Counted from the stretch's first letter, positions 9,470-19,702 are shown. The stretch: DNA of 64,000 nt from Caulobacter segnis (GCF_029543125.1 NZ_JARQWW010000002.1:62001-126000), one strand, 5' to 3'. Notes: a model not told the origin generated them from the letters alone. Translations and numbers: made by a program.

Positions 9470-9892
9470 ATGAACGTCCTGTACCGCACCGAAGCCGTCG
9501 CCACCGGCGGCCGCACCGGCTCCGCCGCCACCACCGACGGCGCCCTTTCCGTCAGCCTGGTCACCCCCAAGGAGCTGGGCGGCCCGGGCGGCGAAGGCAA
9601 TAATCCCGAGCAGTTGTTCGCCGCCGGCTACGCCGCCTGCTTCCTCGGCGCCCTGAAGTTCGTGGCCAGCCAGAAGAAGGTGAAGATCGCCGACGACAGC
9701 ACGGTCGCCGCCACGGTCGGCATCGGCCCGCGCGACGACGGCCAGGGCTTCGGCCTGGACGTGGCGCTGAAGATCACCCTGCCGGGCGTCGACGCCGACA
9801 CCGCCAAGGCCCTGGTCGACGCGGCCCACATCGTCTGCCCATACTCGCACGCCACCAAGGGCAGCCTGGACGTCCGCCTGAGCATCGGCTGA
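9470..9892 (+). CDS. ohr: Organic hydroperoxide resistance protein Ohr
   Basis: The 140-residue protein is an Ohr/OsmC-type thiol peroxidase that reduces fatty-acid and alkyl hydroperoxides, usually using lipoylated proteins as reductant. Both catalytic cysteines are present, in YAACFLGAL (Cys60) and IVCPYSHATKG (about Cys124). The ATG at 9470 matches the family start (MNVLYRTEAVATGGR). It is divergent from its repressor gene ohrR and followed by a terminator hairpin. Confidence 0.96.
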   Translation: MNVLYRTEAVATGGRTGSAATTDGALSVSLVTPKELGGPGGEGNNPEQLFAAGYAACFLGALKFVASQKKVKIADDSTVAATVGIGPRDDGQGFGLDVALKITLPGVDADTAKALVDAAHIVCPYSHATKGSLDVRLSIG

Positions 9893-9903
9893 GCCCCACG
9901 CAC

Positions 9904-9937
9904 AACCCGCCCCGTCCGCGAAAGCGGGCGGGGTTTG
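9904..9937 (+). terminator. Terminator hairpin after ohr
   Basis: An imperfect GC-rich stem, AACCCGCCCCGTCCGC with GCGGGCGGGGTTT around a GAAA loop, lies 12 bases past the ohr stop and ends in a short T run. Confidence 0.6.
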
Positions 9938-9975
9938 GCTTGCGTCCTTTTCGCGGTCGGAGCATTTGAAGGCTC

Positions 9976-10839
9976 ATGACCCAGAACCTCGTGAAAGCCT
10001 GGACCGCCGCCAAGCAGCGGCTGACGGACGGCGGCATCGACAGCCCCGTGATCGACGCCCGCCTCCTGCTGGAGGCCGCCGCCGACGCCAGCCGCATCGA
10101 CATCGTCACCGATCCCTATCGCGAGCTGACGCCCGAGCAGACCGCCACCCTCGACGGCTATGTGGAGCGCCGCCTGCGCCGCGAGCCGGTCAGCCACATC
10201 CTGGGCCGCAAGGGCTTCTGGAAGGTCATGCTGTCGGTGAACAACCAGGTGCTCACCCCGCGCCCCGACACCGAGGTCATCGTCGATCTGGTGCTGAAGC
10301 GCACCACCGAGCACCAGGCCTTCAACCTGCTGGACCTGGGCGTCGGCTCCGGCGCCATCATCCTGTCGATCCTGGCCGAGCGCCCGGCCGCCAAGGGCCT
10401 GGGCATCGACATCTCCAGCGAGGCCCTGGCCGTGGCCCGCGAAAACGCCGCCAACCTCGACCTCAACAATCAGGTCGCCCTGCTGCGCGGCGACTGGACC
10501 GGCGGCCTGGCGGACGAGAACTTCGACATCGTCGTCTCCAACCCGCCCTACATCGCCACGGACGAGATCGAGACGCTGGAGCCGGAAGTCCGCGACCATG
10601 AGCCGCGCCTGGCCCTGGACGGCGGAGCCGACGGCCTCGACCCGTACCGCATCCTGGCGCCCGAGATCCTGCGCGTCCTGAAGCCGGGAGGCCTTTTCGC
10701 CGTTGAGATCGGCCACACCCAGTCCAAGGACGTGGAAGCCCTGTTCACGGCGGCCGGCGGCCTCGATGTCTGGACGATCAAGGACCTGTCGGATCGCGAC
10801 CGCGTCGTGACCGGTACGAAAAAGCCCTTGGAAACTTAA
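9976..10839 (+). CDS. prmC: Peptide chain release factor N5-glutamine methyltransferase
   Basis: The 287-residue protein has an N-terminal helical release-factor-binding domain and a C-terminal Rossmann methyltransferase. The SAM-binding motif LLDLGVGSGAIILS is near residues 118-131 and the catalytic NPPY motif (VVSNPPYIAT) near residue 190. It methylates the GGQ glutamine of RF1 and RF2 to raise termination efficiency. In many relatives it follows prfA directly; here it is separated by the BrkB-MOSC-ohrR-ohr block. DUF4167 follows, as in related genomes. Confidence 0.95.
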   Translation: MTQNLVKAWTAAKQRLTDGGIDSPVIDARLLLEAAADASRIDIVTDPYRELTPEQTATLDGYVERRLRREPVSHILGRKGFWKVMLSVNNQVLTPRPDTEVIVDLVLKRTTEHQAFNLLDLGVGSGAIILSILAERPAAKGLGIDISSEALAVARENAANLDLNNQVALLRGDWTGGLADENFDIVVSNPPYIATDEIETLEPEVRDHEPRLALDGGADGLDPYRILAPEILRVLKPGGLFAVEIGHTQSKDVEALFTAAGGLDVWTIKDLSDRDRVVTGTKKPLET

Positions 10840-11094
10840 GGTCGAGACGCTACATCAAATTGGTCTCAACCAAATCGCCGGCGTCGGGAACAGCATTCGT
10901 CAGAACGGCGATGCCAACGCCTCCGGCAAGCGCGCGCGGATTCATCACCCGATGGCGCGCTGGGGCGGTTGAGATTTTTAAGGAAACCAGCGTCTTCGAT
11001 CTCGACTAGGACCACAGGTCCAAACCGGCTCAAGAGCAACCACAGCCGCACGGCGACGCTAGAGGCGCCCGGCGGCGGACAGGTTCAAGGCAAG
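10840..11094. other. Intergenic stretch between prmC and the DUF4167 gene
   Basis: No convincing gene is seen in these 255 bases. A weak stem (GGTCGAGAC with GTCTCAACC, 10841-10870) may end prmC transcription. An AT-richer patch at 10972-10985 may belong to the promoter of the next gene, but no clear -35/-10 pair could be fixed. Confidence 0.4.
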
Positions 11095-12057
11095 ATGAGA
11101 GATTTCAAGGGTATGAAGCGTCAACGCGGCCGCAATCGCGGCGGCGGTGGTGGCGGAAAACCGCAGCACAACGCCAACCGGGCCTTCGATTCGAACGGTC
11201 CCGACGGCGTGAAGGTGCGCGGCGCCGCCCAGAGCGTTTTCGAGAAGTACCAGCAGCTGGCCCGTGACGCCGCCTCCTCCGGCGACCGCGTCCTGGCCGA
11301 GAACTACCTGCAGCACGCGGAGCACTATTTCCGCGTCATCCGCGCGGTTCAGCCGAACCGTCCGGTCTCCGAGATCGTCGGCAAGGAGCAGTTCGGCTCC
11401 GGCTACGACATCGACTTCGAGGCCGAACCGGAAGAACAGCCCGAAGCCCCCGCCCAGGCGGAAGGCGAAACCGCCGAGAGCGGCGAGGGTGAAGGCGGCC
11501 AGCGCGAGGAGCGTCCGCGCTTCCGCGATCGCGACAACCGCGACCGCAACGAGAACCGCGACCGTGATCGTGACCGCGGCGAGCGTGGCGACCGCGAAGG
11601 CGGCCGCCGGGACCGCTGGCGCGACCGCGACGACCGTGGTGATCGCCAGGAGAACCGCGGCGACCGTCAGGACCGCGAGCCCCGCCAGGACCGCGAGCCT
11701 CGCGAAGCCCGCGAGCCGCGCGGCGAACGTGAAGGCCGCCGTGAACGCTTCGACCGCGAACGCGGCGAGCGTGGCGACCGCCAGGACCGCAACGACCGCG
11801 AGCCGCGTGACCCGCTGGCCGTCGTCGAGCCCCAGGCCGCCCCGCTGACCGTGGAGGCCGCCGAGCCCTCGCCGCAACTGCGCGGCCAGGACGGCGCCGT
11901 CAGCCATGCCCCCGCCTTCCTCAGCCGCGCCTCGGCGCCGGCCCCGGAAGCCGCCGAGGGCGAGGTCAAGAAACCCCGCCGCCGCCGCGCCCCGCGCAGC
12001 TTCGAAGGCGGCGAAGGCGAAGCCCCGGCCGCCGCGCCGGAAGCTGAAGAAGCCTAA
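11095..12057 (+). CDS. DUF4167 protein with a long Arg/Asp/Glu mixed-charge region
   Basis: The protein has 320 residues from ATG 11095; the open frame upstream to 10969 is not conserved-looking. Residues 1-105 form the DUF4167 domain (MRDFKGMKRQRGRNRGGGG start, then a helical segment with AENYLQHAEHYFRVI). From about 150 to 245 it is almost only Arg, Asp, Glu, Gly and Asn in RD, RE and GDR repeats, and it ends in an Ala/Glu/Pro-rich tail. The basic N-terminus and mixed-charge tract suggest nucleic-acid binding, possibly RNA, but no function is established from the sequence. It follows prmC. Confidence 0.85.
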   Translation: MRDFKGMKRQRGRNRGGGGGGKPQHNANRAFDSNGPDGVKVRGAAQSVFEKYQQLARDAASSGDRVLAENYLQHAEHYFRVIRAVQPNRPVSEIVGKEQFGSGYDIDFEAEPEEQPEAPAQAEGETAESGEGEGGQREERPRFRDRDNRDRNENRDRDRDRGERGDREGGRRDRWRDRDDRGDRQENRGDRQDREPRQDREPREAREPRGEREGRRERFDRERGERGDRQDRNDREPRDPLAVVEPQAAPLTVEAAEPSPQLRGQDGAVSHAPAFLSRASAPAPEAAEGEVKKPRRRRAPRSFEGGEGEAPAAAPEAEEA

Positions 12058-12066
12058 GACGATCAA

Positions 12067-12103
12067 AGGCGTTCTCTCTCAGATGAGAGAACGCCTTCTT
12101 CTT
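12067..12103 (+). promoter_or_regulatory. Perfect hairpin overlapping the DUF4893 start codon
   Basis: AGGCGTTCTCTC and GAGAGAACGCCT form a perfect 12-base-pair stem (12067-12078 and 12085-12096) with a six-base loop, followed by a T/C run. It can serve as the terminator of the DUF4167 gene. The ATG of the next gene (12083-12085) lies across the loop and the first base of the right arm, so the structure would also block initiation there. Confidence 0.7.
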
Positions 12104-12667
12104 ATGGCGGCCATCGCCGCCGCCCTGCCCCTCTCCGCCCACGCCGCCTCCGGCGACTGGCGCAAGGACGCCGTCCAGCTCGACCGCCGCCGCATCGAGC
12201 GGCTGGACCAGGCCTGGACCCACGCCCTGGACGAGGCGCGCCAGGGCGGCCATGCCCGCGACCTCGCCGCCCAGGGCGCCCTGTTCAAGCCGAACGCCGC
12301 CCTCAAGCGGCCGCAGCCCGCTCCCGGGACCTATCGCTGCCGGACCTTCAAGCTGGGCGGAAACCTGCCCTATGTGGCCTATGGCTGGTTCACCTGCCGG
12401 GTCGAGCTGACGCCCGGCGGCGACATGATCCTGCGCAAGATCACCGGCTCCCAGCGGCAGTCGGGAAACCTCTATCCCGACAGCCCGCGCCGCCAGGTCT
12501 TCCTCGGCGCCGTGGCCTGGGGCTCTGAGAAGCCCCTCGCCTATCGACAGGACGTGGAGCGCGACCAGGCCGGCGTGCTGGAGCGCATCGGCCAGAACCG
12601 CTGGCGCCTGGCTCTGCCCTATCCCAAGCAGGAGTCCACGCTGGACGTGATCGAACTGCGGAGGTGA
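12083..12667 (+). CDS. Secreted DUF4893 protein
   Basis: The 194-residue protein starts with a signal peptide (MRERLLLMAAIAAALPLSAHA, cleavage probably after AHA), so it is periplasmic. The rest matches the DUF4893 family, with WRKDAVQLDRRRIERLDQAW at the mature N-terminus and the TYRCRTFKLGG segment in the centre; its function is unknown. ATG 12083 supplies the charged n-region of the signal peptide; a second in-frame ATG at 12104 would lack it. The start is buried in a hairpin. No neighbour suggests a pathway. Confidence 0.78.
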   Translation: MRERLLLMAAIAAALPLSAHAASGDWRKDAVQLDRRRIERLDQAWTHALDEARQGGHARDLAAQGALFKPNAALKRPQPAPGTYRCRTFKLGGNLPYVAYGWFTCRVELTPGGDMILRKITGSQRQSGNLYPDSPRRQVFLGAVAWGSEKPLAYRQDVERDQAGVLERIGQNRWRLALPYPKQESTLDVIELRR

Positions 12668-13144
12668 CGTCGCCACTCCTCCCCCGCTTCGCAGGGAGGA
12701 GAAGAACGGACTTATCCCCGCCCTCTAAACCTCGCCTAGACTTCCCTCATCCCATCGCACGGGAGGGCGCGTGGCCACGTGCCGACGGGCGGCGGGAGCG
12801 GGCTCCCCCTGGAGGCCGATTGACGCCGGGTTTCCTGTCTCATCGAAGGCGTCGGTCGCAGCGTTCACGACAAGGACCCGCGCGGAGCGCCGGACGATCT
12901 TCCTGTCCACTCCAACCCCAATCGAGAGCCGTCCGACGCCCGCCGCCCTCCCGCACCTCTCGGGTTCAGCCCGTGGGATGCTTTCGCACGCCGCTACCAA
13001 ATCCCCGTCACCATAGGCCTTGTGCCTAGGGACCAGAGACTCCGCCTCGCCCGAAGTCGCGCACCGGCTCCGCCCCACGAACCCAGAACCTCAGCCGTTT
13101 CTGGGTCCTCGCCACAAGGGCGAGGAAGATGGAGTGAGCGTTAC
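12668..13144. other. Intergenic stretch with hairpins, convergent DUF4893 and folP
   Basis: A CT/GA hairpin (CTCCTCCCCC-GCTTCG-CAGGGAGGAG) lies at 12677-12703 just after the DUF4893 stop, and repeat copy B fills 13005-13134. The 300 bases between them have short open frames on both strands without recognisable similarity or ribosome sites. A structured RNA cannot be ruled out. Confidence 0.5.
13005..13134. repeat. Palindromic intergenic repeat, TTGTG/CACAA family, copy B
   Basis: Same layout as copy A: a left hairpin around GGCCTTGTGCCTAGG, a right hairpin CTCGCC-CTTG(rev)-GGCGAG read as TCGCCACAAGGGCGAGG, and inner complementary arms (ACCCAGAACC region with TTTCTGGGTCC). It lies just downstream of the folP stop codon. 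Confidence 0.85.
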
Positions 13145-13957
13145 CTAAACCCCCGCGATCGCCGCCTGCACCGTCAGCGCCTGGACCGTCTCGCGCACGT
13201 CATGGACCCGCACGGCCGCCACCCCGGCCCGCGCGCCCTCGAGCGCCGCCGCCAGGGAACCGCCCAGCCGTCCCACGGCCTCCACCGCCAGCGGATCGAG
13301 TCCCTGGATGAAGCGCTTGCGGCTCGCCCCCAGCAGGACCGGAAAACCCGTCTCCACGAACAGCGGCAGGGCCGCCAGCAGGGCCAGGTTGTGCGCCACC
13401 GTCTTGCCGAAGCCGATGCCGGGATCGAGCCAGATCTTCTCCCGCGCAACCCCCGCCGTCATGGCCGCGCCGGCCCGGGCCGCCAGGAAGGCGAGCACCT
13501 CGCCCACCACATCCTCATAGACCGGCTCGGCCTGCATGGAGCGGGGCTCGCCCTGCATGTGCATCAGCACCACCTCGCAGCCCAGCTCGGCCGCCACGGC
13601 CGGCCCTTCGGGCGCGAAGCCCAGGGCGGCCACGTCGTTCCAGATCGTCGCCCCGGCCGCTACGGCGGCGCGGGCCACGGCGGGCTTCATGGTGTCGATG
13701 GAGATCGGGATCGGGCTCTCGGCGCGGATCGCCTGGATCAGGGGGACCACCCGCGCGATCTCGTCCGCCTCGCTCACCGGCTCGGCGCCGGGGCGGGTGG
13801 ATTCGCCGCCGATGTCGAGGATGCCGGCTCCGTCGGCGATCAGCTTGCGGGCGTGCGCCAGCCCCGCCTCCAGCCCCGTGAACCGCCCCCCGTCGGAGAA
13901 GCTGTCGGGCGTGACGTTGACGATCCCCATCACTTGGGGGCGGGCATGTGCGGTCAT
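13145..13957 (-). CDS. folP: Dihydropteroate synthase
   Basis: The 270-residue TIM-barrel enzyme condenses p-aminobenzoate with dihydropterin pyrophosphate to form dihydropteroate in folate synthesis; it is the sulfonamide target. The signatures MGIVNVTPDSFSDGG (about 10-24) and DIGGESTRPGAE (about 49-60) are present, and the pterin-binding end carries LLGASRKRFI. Its start overlaps the hydrolase stop by four bases (ATGA), so the two are translationally coupled. It is the last gene of the long minus-strand run. Confidence 0.97.
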   Translation of the reverse strand: MTAHARPQVMGIVNVTPDSFSDGGRFTGLEAGLAHARKLIADGAGILDIGGESTRPGAEPVSEADEIARVVPLIQAIRAESPIPISIDTMKPAVARAAVAAGATIWNDVAALGFAPEGPAVAAELGCEVVLMHMQGEPRSMQAEPVYEDVVGEVLAFLAARAGAAMTAGVAREKIWLDPGIGFGKTVAHNLALLAALPLFVETGFPVLLGASRKRFIQGLDPLAVEAVGRLGGSLAAALEGARAGVAAVRVHDVRETVQALTVQAAIAGV

Positions 13958-14982
13958 TGCGCCAGGAAGTCGAGGACGGCCTGATTGAAGGCCTCGGGAT
14001 CCTCCAGATGGATCAGGTGGCCGCGCCCGTCAAACACCCGCACCCGGGCGTCGGGCAGGGTCGGGGCGATCTCCGCCGCCAGTTCGGCCACGGTCTTGAA
14101 CTTCGCCTTGTCCGCCTCGCTCGCCTGGGCCTTGCCGGGCGCGGCGCGGTCCGTGCTCCCCACCAGGAACAGGGTCTTCACCGGGATGCGCGGAATGTCC
14201 TGCACCACCGGCAGATCGCGGATGGCCACGGCGCTGGCGTTGAAGGTCCGGACGTAGAACGGCCACTCGTCGCCAGCCTTCAGCTGCTCGCGCAGGGTCA
14301 CGAACGGCTCGATCACCACGGGCGAGGCCAGGCCGTAGGAGCCCACGAGCTCCTTCCGATAGGCCTCCGCCCCTTTGGCGCTCTCGGCCCGCACCAGGGC
14401 CTCGGGATCGATAGGCGGGGTCAGGGGGCGATAGTCCTGCAGCCCGATGGGCGCGTACATCACCAGCCGCCCCGCCCGCTCCGGGTGGGCCAGCACCAGC
14501 CGCGTGCCGGCCACGTTGCCCATGGAGTGGGCGACCACGTCGACCTTCTCGATTTTCAGGTGATCCAGCAGCGCCCAGGTGTGATCCGCCATGACGTCGA
14601 AGCGAACCGCCATGTCGTCCACCCGGCCTGATTTGCCGAAATTGATCTGGTCCGGCGCGATCACCCGATAGCCGGCGGCGGTCAGGGCCTTGATCGTCCC
14701 GCCCCAATAGCCCGCGGGGAAGTTGCGCCCATGCAGCAGCAGCACCGTGCGCCCGTTGGCCAGGCTGGTCGGCGCGACGTCCATATAGGCCAGCTTGGTC
14801 TGCACCCGCTTGCCCTTGGCCTCCACCACCACAGGCAGGAAGCGGACCTCATGCGGATAGGCGTAGGCCTTGAGCGTCGCGTCCATGGGCGCCAGCCTCA
14901 CGGCCTCAGTGGGAGCCTGGGCGGAAGCGGCGAAGGGCGCGCAGGTCAGGGCGAGCGCGCAAAGAAAAAGGGGGAGCTTCAT
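13954..14982 (-). CDS. Secreted alpha/beta hydrolase
   Basis: The protein has 342 residues from ATG 14982, selected for the AGGGGGAG ribosome site and because a signal peptide (MKLPLFLCALALTCAPFAASA) follows at once. The fold is alpha/beta hydrolase: oxyanion segment LLHGRNFPAGYW, nucleophile elbow AHSMGN (Ser near 165), and the catalytic His in GRGHLIHLEDP near the C-terminus. It is probably a periplasmic esterase or related hydrolase of unknown substrate. It lies between ftsH and folP and overlaps folP by four bases. Confidence 0.85.
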   Translation of the reverse strand: MKLPLFLCALALTCAPFAASAQAPTEAVRLAPMDATLKAYAYPHEVRFLPVVVEAKGKRVQTKLAYMDVAPTSLANGRTVLLLHGRNFPAGYWGGTIKALTAAGYRVIAPDQINFGKSGRVDDMAVRFDVMADHTWALLDHLKIEKVDVVAHSMGNVAGTRLVLAHPERAGRLVMYAPIGLQDYRPLTPPIDPEALVRAESAKGAEAYRKELVGSYGLASPVVIEPFVTLREQLKAGDEWPFYVRTFNASAVAIRDLPVVQDIPRIPVKTLFLVGSTDRAAPGKAQASEADKAKFKTVAELAAEIAPTLPDARVRVFDGRGHLIHLEDPEAFNQAVLDFLAQ

Positions 14983-14999
14983 GCTCCCCCTGTAACGCA

Positions 15000-16883
<1,884 letters not shown>

Positions 16884-16965
16884 GGCTCTTCAATCTTCTC
16901 CCGCCCAACGGGGCGATCTACGCAAGATAGGATGACCGGCGGGATTTCGCCACGCACGCGTGTGA

Positions 16966-18177
16966 TCAGCCCGGTTCGCGGGTCGTTAGGCCGCAGGCGG
17001 CGGAGTGCCGTTCTGCGGCCAGAGCCCTTACACGCACTGGGGTTTCGCCGTCCAGCAGCGGGCAGGTCACGCTTTTGTCGGCGTGCAGGATCACGGGCAG
17101 CGAAGGCCGCGCCAGGGCGGGAACGGCCTTCAAGGCGTCCCGCTCGGATTTCGGCAGGCGCGAGGCGTGCCCGCGCAGGGCTGCGACGCTCAGCCCCGGC
17201 TGGCTGGCGGTGATTTCGAACCGCCCGTCCCAGACAATCTCCACGCCCGGCGCCAACGGGCTTTCGGCCAGCCCGCCCCGCGCCGCCTCTCCGGCGTTGC
17301 GGGCGATCAGCACGCGGTCGTCCAGTCCCTCAATCCGCGCCCCGGCCAGGGTGGCGGTGAAGGGCTCGCCGCCCCGCACCAGCGCCATCACCCGCTCCAG
17401 CCGTTCACCGCGCGGCGGGACATCCGTGCCGGCGGCGCTCAGACAGGCGGCGGCCAGGCTTCGGGCGCTGAGGGTGCGGGGCAGGTTCAACAGGCCCCAG
17501 CGGGCCGCCAGAGGCTCAGCAACGGCCTCTTCAGCGGCGACCTCCGCCGCCTGGACCAGGGACGGCGACGCCGCCCTCGCCCGGCTGCGGGCGAAACGGC
17601 GGTCCTCATTGGCCGGATCATCGATCCAGTCGCGGCCCTGCGCCCTCAACCAGTCGCGGATCTGCGCTCGGCGCAGGCCCAGCATCGGCCGCAGCAGGAA
17701 CACGCCCCGCCCCTGCGGCCAGGCTGGCGACGGACTCCACTCACGGGGATCGGAGACGCTGGAGCCCTCATCCCGCATGGCCGCGCCTTCCGCCAGGTCG
17801 TCGGCGGTGTGGCCCAGCAGGATGACCTTCGCCCCCTCCTTACGCGCCGCGTCGGCCAGCAGGGCGTGACGCGCCCGGCGGGCGGCGGCGGGCAGGCCCG
17901 TCGTCGGCTTGTCGCCGGTCCAGGCCAAGGCCCGGAAGTCCCAGCCCAACTCCCCCGCGATCCGGCCGCAGCGAGCGGTCCATTCAGCGCTGAGGGGATT
18001 GAGGCCGTGATCCACGGTCAGGACCAGCAGGCGGCGCCCATGGGCCCGCGCCCACTGGTCGGCGATCAGCAGCAGCGCCAGGGAGTCGCCGCCGCCGGAC
18101 AGGCCGACGGCGAGCGGTGCTTGCGATGAAGACAGCAGCCGGCGGTCGAGAACCGCCGAGACCGCCTCTAGGCGCAC
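16966..18177 (-). CDS. tilS: tRNA(Ile)-lysidine synthase
   Basis: The 403-residue protein carries the PP-loop SGGGDS at residues 27-32, typical of N-type ATP pyrophosphatases. It attaches lysine to C34 of the tRNA(Ile) with a CAU anticodon, changing its decoding from AUG to AUA. GLPAAARRARHALL and LLGHTADDLAE are further family segments. The C-terminal substrate-binding region is divergent. It overlaps the cpoB stop by 10 bases and is followed by ftsH. Confidence 0.93.
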   Translation of the reverse strand: MRLEAVSAVLDRRLLSSSQAPLAVGLSGGGDSLALLLIADQWARAHGRRLLVLTVDHGLNPLSAEWTARCGRIAGELGWDFRALAWTGDKPTTGLPAAARRARHALLADAARKEGAKVILLGHTADDLAEGAAMRDEGSSVSDPREWSPSPAWPQGRGVFLLRPMLGLRRAQIRDWLRAQGRDWIDDPANEDRRFARSRARAASPSLVQAAEVAAEEAVAEPLAARWGLLNLPRTLSARSLAAACLSAAGTDVPPRGERLERVMALVRGGEPFTATLAGARIEGLDDRVLIARNAGEAARGGLAESPLAPGVEIVWDGRFEITASQPGLSVAALRGHASRLPKSERDALKAVPALARPSLPVILHADKSVTCPLLDGETPVRVRALAAERHSAACGLTTREPG

Positions 18178-19028
18178 TTGGCCTGGGTCCGGGTCGTCGC
18201 CGCGCGGCTCTTCACCGCCGCCGAGGCGCTGGGGTAGCGCTTGGGCAGCTCGTCCAGGGTCTTGCAGGCGTCGGCGGCGCGGTTCATCGCCGTCAGCGAC
18301 CGGGCCAGCTTGACCACGGCGTCGGGCGCCCAGCCGGTCTTCGGCCAGCCGCGGATGGCGCCGATATAGGCGGCGGCGGCGTCAGGATAGGCTTGGCGGA
18401 CATACAGGGTCTCGGCCAGCCAATAGCGGCCCTCGGCCCCCTTGGGGCTGTCGCCATGCTGTTCGACAAAACCGGCGAAGGCGCGCTCGGCGCCGCCATA
18501 GTCGCCGTCCAGCAGCAGTTGGCGGGCGTTGGCGAAGGCGGTGTCCGGATCAACGTCCGAGGCCATGGGCAGGCCGCCCGTCTCGCCAGGCGGCGGCGAG
18601 CCCGGCGCGGCGAAGGCGCCCGAGGCGATCTTCTGCTCCAGGGCGGTCAGGCGCTCGTTCAAGGCGGCGGCCTGGGACTTGGCGTCGGTCGCTTCGCGCT
18701 TGGCCTGGTTCAGGTCGAAGTTCAGGGTCTCGTTCTGGCCGTTCAGACGCTGCAGGCTCTCCTCCAGGTCAGTGACCCGGGTGGCCATGGTCTGGATCAT
18801 CGCCTCGGTCTCGGCGGGCTGCACAACCACCGGCTTGCCGGTGTCGCGGCCCTGGAAGACGATCGAACGCAGCTCGCGGACCACCTTCTCCATGCGCTCG
18901 ACCCGGCGGGCCGAACGGTCGTCCAGCGGATCAGCCTCCAGCGGCAGCGGAGTCTGGGCGATCGCCGCCGCGCCGGTCAGGGCGGTGGTGGCGAGGAGGA
19001 CGGCGAAGGCGGCGGGCTTGAACTTCAT
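18168..19028 (-). CDS. cpoB: Tol-Pal accessory protein CpoB (YbgF)
   Basis: The 286-residue periplasmic protein has a signal peptide (MKFKPAAFAVLLATTALTGAAAIA), a coiled-coil region (about 75-135), a Pro/Gly linker and C-terminal TPR-like repeats (about 160-280) with DTAFANARQLLLDGDYGGAE. CpoB proteins link peptidoglycan synthesis with outer-membrane constriction by Tol-Pal. It follows pal after a terminator-like hairpin, so it may have its own promoter or receive only read-through. Confidence 0.92.
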   Translation of the reverse strand: MKFKPAAFAVLLATTALTGAAAIAQTPLPLEADPLDDRSARRVERMEKVVRELRSIVFQGRDTGKPVVVQPAETEAMIQTMATRVTDLEESLQRLNGQNETLNFDLNQAKREATDAKSQAAALNERLTALEQKIASGAFAAPGSPPPGETGGLPMASDVDPDTAFANARQLLLDGDYGGAERAFAGFVEQHGDSPKGAEGRYWLAETLYVRQAYPDAAAAYIGAIRGWPKTGWAPDAVVKLARSLTAMNRAADACKTLDELPKRYPSASAAVKSRAATTRTQAKCA

Positions 19029-19080
19029 CAGACTCTCTTCGGCGACTGCGGGGACGAAATTACGGCGTGTCGCCCCCTAT

Positions 19081-19115
19081 GCAAAGCAAAGGCCGCTCCC
19101 GTGAAGGAGCGGCCT
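19081..19115 (-). terminator. Rho-independent terminator after pal
   Basis: AGGCCGCTCC and GGAGCGGCCT form a perfect 10-base-pair stem with a six-base loop. Read on the minus strand it ends in TTTGCTTTGC, 36 bases past the pal stop. It separates tolQRAB-pal from cpoB-tilS-ftsH. Confidence 0.75.
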
Positions 19116-19150
19116 CGACTGTCTTTCAGGTCCAGATCGGACCCGAACGC

Positions 19151-19702
19151 TTAGCGCGCGCCTTCGGTGATGGCGGTGCCGGCGTTACGGTTCTTGGCCC
19201 AGGCGTCTTCGCCCGAACCGCCGTCGATCGGGCGTTCCTTGCCGTAGGAGATCGTCTCGATGCGCGAGGAGGCGACGCCGCGGGCGACCAGGAAGTCACG
19301 CACGGAGTTGGCGCGGCGGGCGCCCAGGGCCAGGTTGTACTCGCGGGTGCCGCGTTCGTCGGCGTTGCCTTCGATGCGGACCTTCACGGCCGGATAGCGG
19401 GCCAGCCAGGCGGCTTGGCCGGCCAGGACCGGCTCGGCGTCGGCGCGGACCGAGTAGCTGTCGAGGTCGAAATAGACGCGGTCGCCCACGTTCACGACGA
19501 AGTCCTGCACCGAACCCGGGATCGGGCCGCTCTGGACCGGCGGCGGGGCCGGCGGGGTCGACGGATAGCTCGGGGCTTCCGGAGCCGGCGGCGGGGCGGC
19601 CGGCGCCGGTTGCGGCTTCGGCTTCGAGGCGCAGGCGGCGAGAGTGGCGGCGGCGACGCCGATAAGCACCAGTTGACCGGCGCGCTTGGTGTTGAAGCTC
19701 AT
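19151..19702 (-). CDS. pal: Peptidoglycan-associated lipoprotein Pal
   Basis: The 183-residue protein has a lipobox LAAC (lipidated Cys24), a Pro-rich linker (about 28-60) and an OmpA-like peptidoglycan-binding domain with VYFDLDSYSVR and RIEGNADERGTREYN. Pal anchors the outer membrane to peptidoglycan and is pulled by TolA-TolB during constriction. The Pro/Ala linker is longer than in E. coli Pal. A strong GAGGAGGAAG ribosome site precedes the ATG. Confidence 0.96.
   Translation of the reverse strand: MSFNTKRAGQLVLIGVAAATLAACASKPKPQPAPAAPPPAPEAPSYPSTPPAPPPVQSGPIPGSVQDFVVNVGDRVYFDLDSYSVRADAEPVLAGQAAWLARYPAVKVRIEGNADERGTREYNLALGARRANSVRDFLVARGVASSRIETISYGKERPIDGGSGEDAWAKNRNAGTAITEGAR

Noticed and set aside
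11550..11810. Possible tandem DNA repeat or CRISPR-like array in the DUF4167 gene
   Set aside because: The periodicity comes from RD/RE codon repetition within a continuous reading frame; there are no constant repeats with unique spacers.
12725..13078. A 117-residue minus-strand frame with a faint Nudix-like stretch (RRSARVLVVNA)
   Set aside because: The Nudix box is absent, the frame begins inside repeat copy B, and no ribosome site is seen.
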